DNA from: Cyclobacteriaceae bacterium
Lineage (GTDB): Bacteria; Bacteroidota; Bacteroidia; Cytophagales; Cyclobacteriaceae
NCBI GenBank assembly: GCA_027533395.1
Contig: JAPZUF010000011.1
Coordinates: forward strand, 62,001 to 126,000
Length of the DNA stretch: 64,000 nt
Direction of reading: 5' to 3'
Shown here piece after piece: positions 26,381 through 35,844 of the stretch. Within the stretch, counting starts at the first letter, position 1. Every line of letters starts with the position of its first letter. The position numbers were made by a program, and so were the translations under genes. A model generated the notes under the pieces. It saw only the letters and a list, made by a program, of their open reading frames with translations, was not told the DNA's origin and did not search any database.

Positions 26381-27874
26381 TTAATTAATGGTTGGTTGTG
26401 TGTAATAAATCCTAAGTTTCAAAGCTTGTTTATTAAAAACAACCCGATTGAAACTTTTAGCAGCATAAGGGTCTGATGGATACAAAATAAATTTCTTAAA
26501 TCTGGTTTTCTCTACACCGTCAGCATTAAATTCTCTTCGTGCCAACTCTTGAAAAAACAAAGTGAAATAACCAAGGTAACGTTCGTCATCTTCAACGTAG
26601 GTAAGTCGCCCTAGGTCGCGTTGTGTATCTGCCATGGGAGAAAAAACACTACCTATACTGATGGTAGATGTAGACAACCCTTGCAAACCATTGGTTAAGG
26701 TTAGTCCGTTATTGGCATATAAAATTAAGTCGATGGAATCTTGAACTCTTTGTTGAGGTTTGTCGGTAGAAGCAAACTGCTTTAATCGGTTGTTGTCATT
26801 TAAAACCTGCACAAATAAACTTTGAGGCACAGGAAAATCGCTCGGATCATCTATCTCATCAATAGAAATTTCTGCTGAGTTGATGACTAAATTTTCAATT
26901 GTATCTGCGAATTCAAAAAACTTTGATAAATCGATATCAAACTTAGTCGATATTAAACCTCCATTTTGGATGTATCTTTTGTTTGGATTAGGTGGGATAA
27001 AGTCTATGTATTTATTTGTTAAACCACTCACACCAGAACCACTTCGGTCGTATTGATAGTGTGAAGTATTAATACCAGAAGTTACAGGATAATCAAAAAA
27101 CAATGAGTCCACAGTAGGTGTGTGATAATGCAAGCGCACTTTGGTATTTGTACCAACAGACAAGCCTAATGCTTGTTGGTTGTTTGTTCCTGGTACGATG
27201 GCAATTCCTTTAAATAATTTTGTGAATATTCTAAAATCTTTAAAATCAGGCGAACTAGCATCCCAATTATTAAACAAATCCAAACCAAAGTCATCAGCAA
27301 GTTTAATTTCCAGAGTAACAATTGTATCTGCTGATGAAAAATTAATTAAAGTATCGAAGCTTTCCGGACTTATAGAAAGTTCTCCTTCACCTATAGGTGT
27401 TGGATCATAATTAACAGATGAGAAGTTGTAATAGTCATTACTACCTCTAAAAGTCAAATCTTCAGTAAGTCTATGAATTTTAAATTGCTCTACTGTTTCT
27501 GTAGCAGCTCCAAAATGGTAATAATCAAAATTGATGATGAAACTCACCGAATCGAAAACGGCATCTGCTTCTTTAGCTTTAGATGTAGAAATAGGCAAGT
27601 ATTGAGTGTAAGCTTCTGCATATACCTGACCGAAAGCTGGGTCAGTAAATTTACCCACTAACATACGTCTAATCGGATCGCTGATGTAGTTAGAAGTACG
27701 CAAAGAGTCGAACAAAATAACAGACGACTCCAGCGGTATTTCTATAAATGATGTTTTAAACTTTCTATTTTCATTGCGGAAACCAGCAATGTTGTCTTCA
27801 TCCAGACAAGAAACAAAAAGCACTGCCGCAGCCACAACCAGACTGCCGGCTATTCGCTTAGCCCACAAGTTCAT
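26381..27874 (-). CDS. DUF4270 lipoprotein
   Basis: This 497-residue envelope lipoprotein starts at ATG 27874, where the signal MNLWAKRIAGSLVVAAAVLF ends in a lipobox with Cys (VSCLDEDN). A frame reaching 27928 adds 18 residues before the signal and is rejected. The mature part is beta-rich with the DUF4270 pattern (SYISDPIRRMLVGKFTDPAFGQ near the start; ILYPSDPYAAKSFNRVVF near the end). The family is unique to Bacteroidota and its role is unknown. The start lies 17 bp inside the glycogen synthase gene, so the two are coupled. Confidence 0.9.
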   Translation of the reverse strand: MNLWAKRIAGSLVVAAAVLFVSCLDEDNIAGFRNENRKFKTSFIEIPLESSVILFDSLRTSNYISDPIRRMLVGKFTDPAFGQVYAEAYTQYLPISTSKAKEADAVFDSVSFIINFDYYHFGAATETVEQFKIHRLTEDLTFRGSNDYYNFSSVNYDPTPIGEGELSISPESFDTLINFSSADTIVTLEIKLADDFGLDLFNNWDASSPDFKDFRIFTKLFKGIAIVPGTNNQQALGLSVGTNTKVRLHYHTPTVDSLFFDYPVTSGINTSHYQYDRSGSGVSGLTNKYIDFIPPNPNKRYIQNGGLISTKFDIDLSKFFEFADTIENLVINSAEISIDEIDDPSDFPVPQSLFVQVLNDNNRLKQFASTDKPQQRVQDSIDLILYANNGLTLTNGLQGLSTSTISIGSVFSPMADTQRDLGRLTYVEDDERYLGYFTLFFQELARREFNADGVEKTRFKKFILYPSDPYAAKSFNRVVFNKQALKLRIYYTQPTIN

Positions 27875-28661
27875 TATATAAATTATAGTACGATTCTGTG
27901 TAATCTGAGTCTTTACCAATTGTGTCAAATTTTTTCTGCTTCATCGTTTTGAAGAGGCTATCCAACTTTTTGTTTTCGCCTGCTACAATAACAGCATCAG
28001 AAAACTCCATTCCCATTTTAATAAAACCTTCGTAATCGGCAGTTTTTAATGAGCCTAACATTTTATCTTCTATGTCAAGCATTTTTACTTTGTCCATAAT
28101 GTCTTCATTAAATTTATGAGAGAAGTGATTATCATAAATTGTGAAAACACTTTTTGTATTTTTGAATAAGGGATCATTCTTATAAGTTGTTTTTAAATAC
28201 AACGGAATAAAACTTGTTATCCAATCGTTGCAATGTACAATGTCTGGCGACCAACCCAATTTCTTCACAGTTTCTATTGCACCTTTACAAAAGAATATAG
28301 CACGCTCATCATTATCAGCATAAAAACGATTTTCCTTATCGTGAAATACAGATTTTCTGTGGAAATAATCTTCATTATCAATAAAGTAAACTTGCAATTT
28401 TGCATTTGGGATAGAAGCAACTTTAATAATCAAAGGTTTTTCTTCTTCCCCTACCGGAATATTGATACCAGACAAACGCACTACTTCGTGCAATCTGTTC
28501 TTTCTTTCATTAATGATTCCAAAACGGGGAACCAAAATCCGTATTTCCATTCCCTTCTCCTGCATAGCCTGCGGTAATTTTCTTACAAAATCGGCTACCT
28601 CCGAAGTTTGCAAGAAAGGATTGATTTCGCTGGCCACATAAAGGATTCTATACTTCGACAT
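27858..28661 (-). CDS. Glycogen/starch synthase, short form (GT5 N-terminal domain)
   Basis: The 267-residue protein matches the N-terminal Rossmann half of GT5 glycogen synthases: RILYVASEINPFLQTSEVADFVRKLP (the ADP-glucose-binding KxGGL region is changed to EVADFV), DIVHCNDWITSFIPLYL and SVFTIYDNHFSHKF. The C-terminal half of a full synthase (about 480 residues) is missing. Short forms like this are common in Bacteroidota and may not be active glycogen synthases. It heads a leftward operon with the DUF4270 gene and glmS, from a strong promoter at 28707-28737. Confidence 0.85.
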   Translation of the reverse strand: MSKYRILYVASEINPFLQTSEVADFVRKLPQAMQEKGMEIRILVPRFGIINERKNRLHEVVRLSGINIPVGEEEKPLIIKVASIPNAKLQVYFIDNEDYFHRKSVFHDKENRFYADNDERAIFFCKGAIETVKKLGWSPDIVHCNDWITSFIPLYLKTTYKNDPLFKNTKSVFTIYDNHFSHKFNEDIMDKVKMLDIEDKMLGSLKTADYEGFIKMGMEFSDAVIVAGENKKLDSLFKTMKQKKFDTIGKDSDYTESYYNLYNELVG

Positions 28662-28706
28662 ACTACACGGATTATATAAACAATTTTTTAAACGGAAAAA
28701 ACGCTA

Positions 28707-28737
28707 CAAAAGTACAAAAAAAGCCCCCCGCATTCAA
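28707..28737 (-). promoter_or_regulatory. Bacteroidota-type promoter of the glycogen synthase operon
   Basis: On the minus strand TTG (28737-28735) is followed after 20 bp by TACTTTTG (28714-28707), matching the -33/-7 pattern TTG-N(19-21)-TAnnTTTG. The start codon is at 28661. Confidence 0.6.
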
Positions 28738-28756
28738 CAATGGATTTGAATAAGCC

Positions 28757-28764
28757 TATATTTG
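28757..28764 (+). promoter_or_regulatory. -7 element of the panC promoter
   Basis: TATATTTG at 28757-28764 matches TAnnTTTG, 21 bases before the panC ATG at 28786, which would give a short leader. No good -33 TTG is found at the right distance. Confidence 0.5.
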
Positions 28765-28785
28765 CGGCCTTAAATTCCTTTTCCT

Positions 28786-29628
28786 ATGGATATTTTCCGC
28801 GAAATAAAGACCCTGAAGGCCTTTTTACGGAAAAAAAAACTTGCACAAATCCCCATAGGATTTGTGCCAACCATGGGCGCTTTGCATGCTGGGCATCTTT
28901 CACTTTTGGCAGCTTCTCAAAAACAAGGTCTTTTTACGGTTTGTTCCATATTCGTAAATCCTGCTCAATTCAATAATGCTTCGGATTTATTAAACTATCC
29001 CCGAACAGAAAATAGAGACGTTGAACTATTAGAAAAGATTGGTTGTGATGTTCTTTTCATCCCTTCTGCTGAAGAAATTTATCAGCAAAAACCTGGCTTG
29101 AACTTTTCCTTTCCGGGATTAGACAATGTGATGGAAGGCGCTTTCAGACCAGGACATTTCAGCGGAGTAGCCTTAGTAGTTGCCAAATTGTTTCACATCG
29201 TAGAGCCTGATCATGCTTTTTTTGGTCAAAAAGATTGGCAGCAGTTCACCATAATCAGACAGTTGGTAGATGATTTAAACTTTAATCTTACCCTTCATGC
29301 TGTGCCTACCATGCGCGAAGAAAATGGTTTGGCTATGTCATCGCGCAACGAACGCTTATCTCCGGAAAATAAAATTAAAGCTTTGGTATTTTTCCAAACT
29401 TTAAAATTAGCGGAAGCTGAATTGTTGAATGGAAAAACGATGGTAGAAATATTGCCCAAATTGAAAACATTTGCAGAAAATGATCAAGATATAAAAATCG
29501 AATACCTTACACTGGCGAACCGCTACACCTTGGAAAGCGTTAATACCATCAAAGAAAAAAATCATCTTGTACTCTGCATCGCTGGTTTTGTTGGCGAAGT
29601 GAGATTAATAGACAACATTCTTATCTGA
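28786..29628 (+). CDS. panC: Pantothenate synthetase
   Basis: PanC joins pantoate and beta-alanine with ATP to make pantothenate for CoA. The 280-residue length is typical. Motifs: [14 protein letters not shown] (the HIGH-type ATP site), [20 protein letters not shown] and the KMSKS-like [10 protein letters not shown]. The panD gene follows 4 bases later, supplying beta-alanine. It is divergent from the glycogen synthase operon. Confidence 0.97.
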   Translation: MDIFREIKTLKAFLRKKKLAQIPIGFVPTMGALHAGHLSLLAASQKQGLFTVCSIFVNPAQFNNASDLLNYPRTENRDVELLEKIGCDVLFIPSAEEIYQQKPGLNFSFPGLDNVMEGAFRPGHFSGVALVVAKLFHIVEPDHAFFGQKDWQQFTIIRQLVDDLNFNLTLHAVPTMREENGLAMSSRNERLSPENKIKALVFFQTLKLAEAELLNGKTMVEILPKLKTFAENDQDIKIEYLTLANRYTLESVNTIKEKNHLVLCIAGFVGEVRLIDNILI

Positions 29629-29632
29629 TTGC

Positions 29633-29983
29633 ATGATTATAGAAGTTTTAAAATCTAAAATACATCGCGTAAAACTTACGCAGGCTGAGTTGCATTATGT
29701 TGGCAGCATCACTATCGATGAAGCCTTAATGGAAGCCGCTAATTTTATCGAAGGCGAAAAAGTAACTGTTGTTAATGTTAACAATGGTGAAAGATTAGAA
29801 ACTTATGTGATTAAAGGAGAAAGAAACAGCGGATCAATCTGTTTAAATGGACCAGCAGCGCGAAGAGCTGCTGTTGGAGATATGCTGATTATTTTTTCAT
29901 TTGCCCAAATGGATTTCGAAAAAGCTAAAAGCTTTAAGCCATGGTTGGTTTTTCCAACACCAGATAATAAATTACCTCAATGA
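29633..29983 (+). CDS. panD: Aspartate 1-decarboxylase
   Basis: PanD makes beta-alanine from aspartate for pantothenate synthesis. The 116-residue precursor has the self-cleavage pair Gly24-Ser25 ([10 protein letters not shown]) that produces the pyruvoyl cofactor, then later the family stretch [20 protein letters not shown]. It is co-transcribed with panC, and its stop overlaps the start of the next membrane protein gene. Confidence 0.97.
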   Translation: MIIEVLKSKIHRVKLTQAELHYVGSITIDEALMEAANFIEGEKVTVVNVNNGERLETYVIKGERNSGSICLNGPAARRAAVGDMLIIFSFAQMDFEKAKSFKPWLVFPTPDNKLPQ

Positions 29984-30999
29984 TGAAAAAATGGAAGTCG
30001 GCTCTTCAGTATGTTTTAATGCTGGCTGCCACCATTTTTCTTGTTTGGTTTTCATTCAATAGTCTGGTAGTTCCCAACTCTAATAACAGCTGGGCAGACA
30101 AAATCAATTATCTGCAAAAAACCTGGCAACAGGCAGATATGTTTTGGCTTTGGTTGATGGCAGGAATTGCTATGGTTAGTCATTTGTTGCGTGCCCATAG
30201 ATGGAAAATGTTGTTAACAGCCAGTGGAAATCGTGTTAACTTAATTTCTTCCTTTCTTTCTTTAATGATTGGTTATTTAGTTAACCTCGTAGTACCTCGC
30301 GGTGGCGAAGTAAGTCGCTGTTTAAATCTTTTAAAACTTCATAAAACACCAGTAGAAACATCATTAGGCACCGTAGTGGTAGAACGCATTGCCGATGTTA
30401 TCTTTCTACTCATCATTATTGCCTTGGCTTTTTTTATGCAGGCTGAAATGCTTTTTGATTTCATGCAAACATTACCGATTGATACAAACGGAACAAGCAA
30501 AAAGATTATTTTTTTATTGATACTTAGCATCTCAGGCCTTTTACTGTTTTATATATTTTGGCGTTGGCTCCAATCTCGCCCGGCCTTGTATGCAAAATGG
30601 AAAAAACTTTTAGGCGGTTTTCAAGAGGGTTTGCAATCTGTTATTAAGCTAAAAAGTAAAGGATGGTTTTTGTTTCATTCTATTGCTATTTGGGTCTTAT
30701 ACTTTGTTATGACTTATTGTGTTTTACAAGCTTTTGAGAGCACACAAAATTTAGGCACGGGTGCCATACTCAGTGTTTTTGCTCTAGGTTCAATTGCTAT
30801 GGCTTTGCCTTTGCCCGGAGGCGCTGGGGCTTACCACACATTGGTGCCTGCCGGCATTACATTTTTGTATCAAATTCCTCCAGCCGATGCCATCGCCTTT
30901 GTGTTTATTTTTTATGCTTGGCAAACATTAATTATGATTGTTGGAGGTGCAAGCTCTATGCTGGTTTCATCATTGATAGCATCAACAAAATCAAAATAA
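29980..30999 (+). CDS. UPF0104/lysylphosphatidylglycerol synthase-type membrane protein
   Basis: This 339-residue integral membrane protein has about eight helices of the flippase-like (UPF0104, LPG_synthase_TM) domain. Diagnostic stretches are [28 protein letters not shown] and [17 protein letters not shown]. No catalytic aminoacyl-transferase domain is attached, so it may move or modify a lipid rather than make lysyl-PG. It overlaps panD by 4 bp, so it is in the same operon. Confidence 0.85.
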   Translation: MMKKWKSALQYVLMLAATIFLVWFSFNSLVVPNSNNSWADKINYLQKTWQQADMFWLWLMAGIAMVSHLLRAHRWKMLLTASGNRVNLISSFLSLMIGYLVNLVVPRGGEVSRCLNLLKLHKTPVETSLGTVVVERIADVIFLLIIIALAFFMQAEMLFDFMQTLPIDTNGTSKKIIFLLILSISGLLLFYIFWRWLQSRPALYAKWKKLLGGFQEGLQSVIKLKSKGWFLFHSIAIWVLYFVMTYCVLQAFESTQNLGTGAILSVFALGSIAMALPLPGGAGAYHTLVPAGITFLYQIPPADAIAFVFIFYAWQTLIMIVGGASSMLVSSLIASTKSK

Positions 31000-31079
31000 A
31001 ATTGCTGTCTTTTTGTCACAAAGAATTTTTTGGAGCGTTGATTGTTTTGTGAGAGATTTACATAAAATAAATTGAAATT

Positions 31080-31781
31080 ATGGGAGCATTAATAATTGGT
31101 CTTTTCTTTATGGCCATTGGTTGGATGGTGAGCAGTCGTTTGAAAAGTAAGTTTCAGGAATACTCACAAATTCAGTTAACTAAAAATTTAACCGGTGCTG
31201 AAATAGCCAGGTTAATGTTAACAGACAGTGGCATCCACGATGTAAAGGTGATTTGTGTTGAGGGACAACTAACAGACCATTACAACCCGATGGACAAAAC
31301 TGTAAACTTAAGCCAGGAAGTATATCACGGCAGAAACGCAGCTGCAACAGCAGTGGCTGCCCACGAATGCGGACATGCTGTGCAACATGCAACGGCTTAC
31401 AGCTTTTTACAATTGCGTTCGGCTATGGTGCCTATCCAAAATGTTAGCGGCCAAATTTTAAATTTTGTGATGATGGGGATGATGTTTGGAGCTTTCTTCG
31501 CTCAAAGCATGTTGCCTTGGAAAATGGCTTTGTTGATCATCATTGCTTGTTATGGCGTTTTTGCTCTGTTTGCATTAATCACTTTACCGGTAGAATTTGA
31601 TGCCAGTAAGCGAGCTCTAGCTTGGATTGATGATCGTGGCATTGTTACCAGACAAGAACATGACATGGCGAAAGATGCTTTAAAATGGGCTGCCATGACT
31701 TACGTAGTTGCCGCAATCGGTGCTGTAACAACATTAGTTTATTATATCATGATGTATTTAGGTGCTAACCGCGATGAATAA
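31080..31781 (+). CDS. Membrane zinc metallopeptidase (YugP-like)
   Basis: The 233-residue protein belongs to the neutral zinc metallopeptidase (Zn_peptidase_2, YugP) family. It has an N-terminal membrane helix (about 3-20), the zinc-binding HECGH motif at 95-99 (AAHECGHAVQHATAY) and three more hydrophobic helices (about 122-145, 150-172, 205-228). The third metal ligand probably lies in the PVEFDASKRAL segment. It ends at a strong terminator (31836-31864). The natural substrate is not known. Confidence 0.9.
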   Translation: MGALIIGLFFMAIGWMVSSRLKSKFQEYSQIQLTKNLTGAEIARLMLTDSGIHDVKVICVEGQLTDHYNPMDKTVNLSQEVYHGRNAAATAVAAHECGHAVQHATAYSFLQLRSAMVPIQNVSGQILNFVMMGMMFGAFFAQSMLPWKMALLIIIACYGVFALFALITLPVEFDASKRALAWIDDRGIVTRQEHDMAKDALKWAAMTYVVAAIGAVTTLVYYIMMYLGANRDE

Positions 31782-31804
31782 TCACAACTAGGCATTTAAA
31801 TCGT

Positions 31805-31833
31805 TTGTAACACAAAATTTGTCAGTATTTTTG
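31805..31833 (+). promoter_or_regulatory. Promoter-like element overlapping a terminator
   Basis: TTG (31805-31807) is followed after 18 bp by TATTTTTG (31826-31833), a full TAnnTTTG match. A transcript from it would start inside the hairpin at 31836-31859. It could serve the acyl-CoA dehydrogenase gene at 31895, unless the hairpin stops it. Confidence 0.35.
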
Positions 31834-31835
31834 CG

Positions 31836-31864
31836 GGCTCTGGCGTAAACGCCAGAGCCTTTTT
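31836..31864 (+). terminator. Rho-independent terminator after the metallopeptidase gene
   Basis: GGCTCTGGCG (31836-31845) and CGCCAGAGCC (31850-31859) form a perfect 10-bp GC-rich stem with a TAAA loop followed by TTTTT. Confidence 0.92.
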
Positions 31865-31894
31865 CTTGTTATAGTTTCTATAAAAGACATTTAC

Positions 31895-33034
31895 ATGAAC
31901 TTTACTTTAAGCGAAGAACAATTAGCCGTACAACAAGCCGCGCGCGATTATGCGCAAACCGAATTATTACCAGACGTGATTGAAAGAGATACGCATCAGA
32001 AATTTCCTGCCGAACAGGTAAAGAAGATGGGCGAGTTAGGATTTATGGGTATGATGACAGCCCCACAATATGGTGGTGGTGGTATGGATACTATTTCCTA
32101 TGCCTTAGCCATGGAGGAAATTTCTAAAGTAGATGCCTCAGCTTCTGTAGTTATGTCTGTTAACAATTCTTTGGTATGTTGGGGATTAGAGAAATTTGGA
32201 ACCGAAGAACAGAAAGAAAAATATTTAAAACCATTAGCTTCAGGTAAAATACACGGTGCATTTTGTTTATCAGAACCTGAAGCCGGATCAGATGCAACCA
32301 GCCAAAGAACTACAGCCGAAGATAAAGGTGACTATTATTTATTAAACGGAACAAAAAACTGGATTACCAATGGTGGTACAGCTTCCGTTTACATAGTGAT
32401 TGCGCAAACCGATGCAGAGAAAAGACACAAAGGCATCAATGCATTAATAGTAGAAAAAGGAATGCCGGGATTTGTGGTTGGAAAGAAAGAAGATAAAATG
32501 GGTATTCGAGGTTCTGATACACATTCCTTAATGTTTACTGATGTAAAAGTACCTAAAGCGAATAGAATCGGTGCAGATGGTTTTGGTTTTACTTTTGCAA
32601 TGACAACCCTTAACGGTGGTCGTATAGGCATTGCTGCACAAGCATTGGGAATTGCCAGCGGTGCATACGAGTTAGCAGTAAAATATGCAAAAGAAAGAAA
32701 AGCTTTTGGAAAGAAGTTGACCGAACACCAGGCTATTCAATTTAAGTTAGCTGACATGGCCACTAAAATTGATGCAGCTCGATTATTATTGTTTCAAGCT
32801 GCAATATTAAAAGATGAAGGAAAAGACTTTGTAAAAGCTGCCTCAATGGCAAAGTTATTTGCTTCGCAAATTGCTCAAGAAGTAACTACTGAAGCTGTAC
32901 AAATACATGGTGGTTATGGTTATGTTAAAGAATATCATGTTGAGCGTTTAATGCGCGATGCTAAAATCACGCAGATATACGAGGGCACAACAGAGATTCA
33001 AAAAATGGTAATCTCGAGAGAGATTTTAAAATAA
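31895..33034 (+). CDS. Acyl-CoA dehydrogenase
   Basis: This 379-residue FAD flavoenzyme oxidises acyl-CoA to enoyl-CoA in beta-oxidation or branched-chain amino-acid breakdown. It shows AFCLSEPEAGSDA (FAD contact), WITNGG, KMGIRGSDTHSL, and the C-terminal QIHGGYGYVKEY and IYEGTTEIQ with the catalytic Glu. The pattern resembles short-chain/butyryl enzymes. It is a single gene between two terminators; an electron-transfer flavoprotein is not encoded here. Confidence 0.97.
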   Translation: MNFTLSEEQLAVQQAARDYAQTELLPDVIERDTHQKFPAEQVKKMGELGFMGMMTAPQYGGGGMDTISYALAMEEISKVDASASVVMSVNNSLVCWGLEKFGTEEQKEKYLKPLASGKIHGAFCLSEPEAGSDATSQRTTAEDKGDYYLLNGTKNWITNGGTASVYIVIAQTDAEKRHKGINALIVEKGMPGFVVGKKEDKMGIRGSDTHSLMFTDVKVPKANRIGADGFGFTFAMTTLNGGRIGIAAQALGIASGAYELAVKYAKERKAFGKKLTEHQAIQFKLADMATKIDAARLLLFQAAILKDEGKDFVKAASMAKLFASQIAQEVTTEAVQIHGGYGYVKEYHVERLMRDAKITQIYEGTTEIQKMVISREILK

Positions 33035-33053
33035 TTATATTTATCTACTGAAT

Positions 33054-33083
33054 AAAAAGCCTACATAAGTAGGCTTTTCTTTT
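33054..33083 (+). terminator. Rho-independent terminator after acyl-CoA dehydrogenase
   Basis: AAAAGCCTAC pairs with GTAGGCTTTT (33069-33078) across an ATAA loop and is followed by a T-rich tail. The A run on the other side may also help the convergent DUF6268 gene. Confidence 0.85.
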
Positions 33084-33115
33084 CCTAATGAAAAATCAAT
33101 CTATCGCTAATACAT

Positions 33116-34168
33116 TTAAGGACTAACCAGATTAATAGAAAAATTAAAATACAAAGCGTTGCTCAAATCATTCTCCAAACGATAGGCATCGTCTCCAAAT
33201 CCTCTAAAGCGATCTCCTTCATCAAGGTTGATATTCCAATCGTATCTGAATCCTGCCTGAAAGGAAACCCATAGAAAATCTTTTAAGGAACGTTCTAACG
33301 TAATGCGAGCACGCAACTCACTTCTTCTTAATTCTGCATTAGCTATACCATTATTTGTTAGCTGGTTGATACGATAAGTTTGTCCTTCTAATTCATATCC
33401 AAACATAGCAATGGTACGTGTATTAAATGTTCTTCGAAGATTGGCTCTTGCTGGAAATATGGCTTCAACTCCCCACTTTCTCGAAGGAAAAGTATAATTG
33501 TATAAAATTACAGGTAGATAATTGGCTTCTCCAATTCGATATGATCTGGATAAACCAAAACCATACAACAAACGATCGTGTTTTTTCCATCCGTAAACTA
33601 ACGTTCCGGATATACGTGTGAGGCCGGCATCCTGAAAGCCTGGTAAAGTATAATCTCCATTTAAATCGGCATTGAAAGAAGTCAATACAAAATTCTTTTC
33701 ATTCAATGGTTTAAAAATAGTTCCGCTTATACCTATTGTTCTTAAACCAGAATTTTCTAAAGCTTGCGCCAATGGGTGAGCGGTTTCGTTTTCAAAATCG
33801 TAATGAGTTTCCCAATAGGAAAAACCCAAATTGACTAACCAGGATGTTGTGGAAATAACTGGCACATTTGCACCTAATCTTATGCCATGATTCACCCGAT
33901 TTTTTAAAGTAGTAGAACCGTTTCCTTGTATGTTTTGAAAAGTAAAATCATACCCTGTTTGAAAATCGTAGCCTACGGAAATCAATTTATTCGGACTTTG
34001 ATCAAACACTTTAAACGTACAATATCTTTTTGAGCCATCAGCTAATTCAGCATCGGCATACATACTAAAATCTTCTTCAACTTCTGTTGTATCTGTTTCT
34101 TGGGCAAAAGTAGAAACAATAGTAAGGTTTAAAAGTATCAGCGTGATACCCAGTTTATATCGAAACAT
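33116..34168 (-). CDS. DUF6268-type outer-membrane beta-barrel protein
   Basis: The 350-residue protein starts with a signal peptide (MFRYKLGITLILLNLTIVST, ending FAQ). The rest is made of alternating beta-strands with aromatic girdles (YDFQTGYDF, WLVNLGFSYWETHYDF, FGYELEGQTYRI), ending in a C-terminal strand YFNFSINLVSP as in DUF6268 barrels. Function is unknown. It lies 4 bases after the DUF2147 gene, so the two are probably co-transcribed. Confidence 0.82.
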   Translation of the reverse strand: MFRYKLGITLILLNLTIVSTFAQETDTTEVEEDFSMYADAELADGSKRYCTFKVFDQSPNKLISVGYDFQTGYDFTFQNIQGNGSTTLKNRVNHGIRLGANVPVISTTSWLVNLGFSYWETHYDFENETAHPLAQALENSGLRTIGISGTIFKPLNEKNFVLTSFNADLNGDYTLPGFQDAGLTRISGTLVYGWKKHDRLLYGFGLSRSYRIGEANYLPVILYNYTFPSRKWGVEAIFPARANLRRTFNTRTIAMFGYELEGQTYRINQLTNNGIANAELRRSELRARITLERSLKDFLWVSFQAGFRYDWNINLDEGDRFRGFGDDAYRLENDLSNALYFNFSINLVSP

Positions 34169-34172
34169 TCTT

Positions 34173-34634
34173 TTATTTCTTTTTTAGCATGACTCTTTTC
34201 CATGTATCGGTACGGCCGAATAACGTTACACCTATATATCCACGCACATCTAAGGTATTGTCGTCTGTCATGGTTATCGTACAAGAGTAGGTGCTGCCAC
34301 TTTCGGGGTCGTAGATGGTTCCGTCTTCCCACACTTTATCTCCGGCATATACAAAGTTTTGTAGCATTTTATAACCAAGCAATGGCTTGGTGCGCATGTT
34401 CTCATCCGGATTATTTTTGTCTACTTTCGGTTTGCCTTCTTCATTGTTGGGTTCACGTAACCAAACTATTTTACCTGTGTATACATCACCAACTTTATCA
34501 ATTTTTACGCGAGCCTTGCCGCTGCCTGTTTCCCAAACTCCTGTAAGCATATCAGCAACTGCTGGCTTATCACTTTGCGCAAACAATAAACTTGATTGAA
34601 TTAAAATTAGAAGAGAAAATATTGATCTAAGCAT
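34173..34634 (-). CDS. DUF2147 periplasmic protein
   Basis: A 153-residue secreted protein from ATG 34634, which opens a clean signal peptide (MLRSIFSLLILIQSSLLFAQ). A frame to 34709 adds residues before the signal and is rejected. The DUF2147 domain has GVWETGSGKARVKIDKVGDVYTGKIVWL, a KPLLGYKML core, WEDGTIYDPESGSTYSC and the end LFGRTDTWKRV. The fold is a small lipocalin-like beta-barrel; function is not known. It precedes the DUF6268 gene. Confidence 0.9.
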   Translation of the reverse strand: MLRSIFSLLILIQSSLLFAQSDKPAVADMLTGVWETGSGKARVKIDKVGDVYTGKIVWLREPNNEEGKPKVDKNNPDENMRTKPLLGYKMLQNFVYAGDKVWEDGTIYDPESGSTYSCTITMTDDNTLDVRGYIGVTLFGRTDTWKRVMLKKK

Positions 34635-34913
34635 AACTAAATAGATTAAACTTTTGAATACAATAGTAATACTATCAAATAACCCACCAAAAATCAAAAG
34701 GTTCAACAAAACCGCGATAAATAATTAAAATGACTAACTATATGAGCCTATAAATCAATTAAATGCTAATCGTAGTTAAACAAAAAAGCATGTAAATTTC
34801 AATGAATACATTTTTATCTATAGTTGCTTTCAAAGTGTTGGGTTATCTATCTTTCTTAGGCTTTAAGCAAACTCTCTTTAAAACAGCTTAACTTGTTTCA
34901 ATATCTATATAAA

Positions 34914-35756
34914 ATGAAGAATTCAATTATTATTTGCCTGCTGCTACTTTCATGCGAAGCTCTGGCACAAGAAATTAACGTAGTAACTTATAACATTCGG
35001 TTCAACAATCCTGGAGATGGTATCAATGCCTGGCCAAACCGAAAAGAAAAAGTTACAAAACTTTTACTTGCACAAGACTTCGATTTTATAGGCATACAAG
35101 AAGCTTTATACGACCAAATACTTGATTTAGATCTTGCCCTTCAAAATTATAAGAGAATTGGAGGTGGTCGTGATGATGGCCAAAACAAAGGCGAATTCAC
35201 AGCCATCTATTATAATAAAACCAGATGGACACTGAAGTCTGACTACATCAACTGGCTTTCGGATAATTTTAAAACACCTGGTTCTATTGGTTGGGATGCA
35301 GCCCTACCAAGAATTTTTGTAGGTGGTTTTTTTGAATCCGCTCTTAACAAAAAAGCTATTGTGGTCACGTGTACTCACTTTGATCATGTAGGGGTGCAGG
35401 CTAGAGAGAACTCTGCCAAGATTATCATGGCATATTTGAATGGAATTAATGCTAATGGCGATTTTCCGCATGTTTTAATAGGCGATTTTAATGCTGCTAC
35501 AGGCGATAAATCCTACCAAATCTTCACAAATAAATTGGGAAACCTGGATATGTACTTCAAAGATTGTCGACCTTCCAATAATGAGGATGGAACGTATTGT
35601 ACTTTTGAGGTTAACAAACAGCCTTGCACTTCTATCGACCATATTTTTGTTTCTCATCAATGGCAAATCATTGATTTCGAAGTTATCCATGCAAACGATG
35701 GCACGTATTATCCATCCGATCATAAACCCGTGCGCGCTCGCGTTAAGCTCCCGTAA
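34914..35756 (+). CDS. Secreted endonuclease/exonuclease/phosphatase-family protein
   Basis: The 280-residue protein starts with a signal peptide (MKNSIIICLLLLSCEALAQ) at ATG 34914; the longer frame from 34893 is rejected. The DNase I-like fold shows NVVTYNIRFNN, GIQEALYDQ (catalytic Glu), THFDHVGVQARENSA, IGDFNAATGD and the final YYPSDHKPVRA (Asp-His). The substrate may be a nucleic acid, phospholipid or phospho-sugar and cannot be told from sequence. Confidence 0.92.
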   Translation: MKNSIIICLLLLSCEALAQEINVVTYNIRFNNPGDGINAWPNRKEKVTKLLLAQDFDFIGIQEALYDQILDLDLALQNYKRIGGGRDDGQNKGEFTAIYYNKTRWTLKSDYINWLSDNFKTPGSIGWDAALPRIFVGGFFESALNKKAIVVTCTHFDHVGVQARENSAKIIMAYLNGINANGDFPHVLIGDFNAATGDKSYQIFTNKLGNLDMYFKDCRPSNNEDGTYCTFEVNKQPCTSIDHIFVSHQWQIIDFEVIHANDGTYYPSDHKPVRARVKLP

Positions 35757-35844
35757 AGAACATCTTACGGTTTTTCTTGCTTTTGCAATAGTATAAATTC
35801 AGTAGTTTTACTTGTTCATACGTAAAACAATACCACCATTTTAT

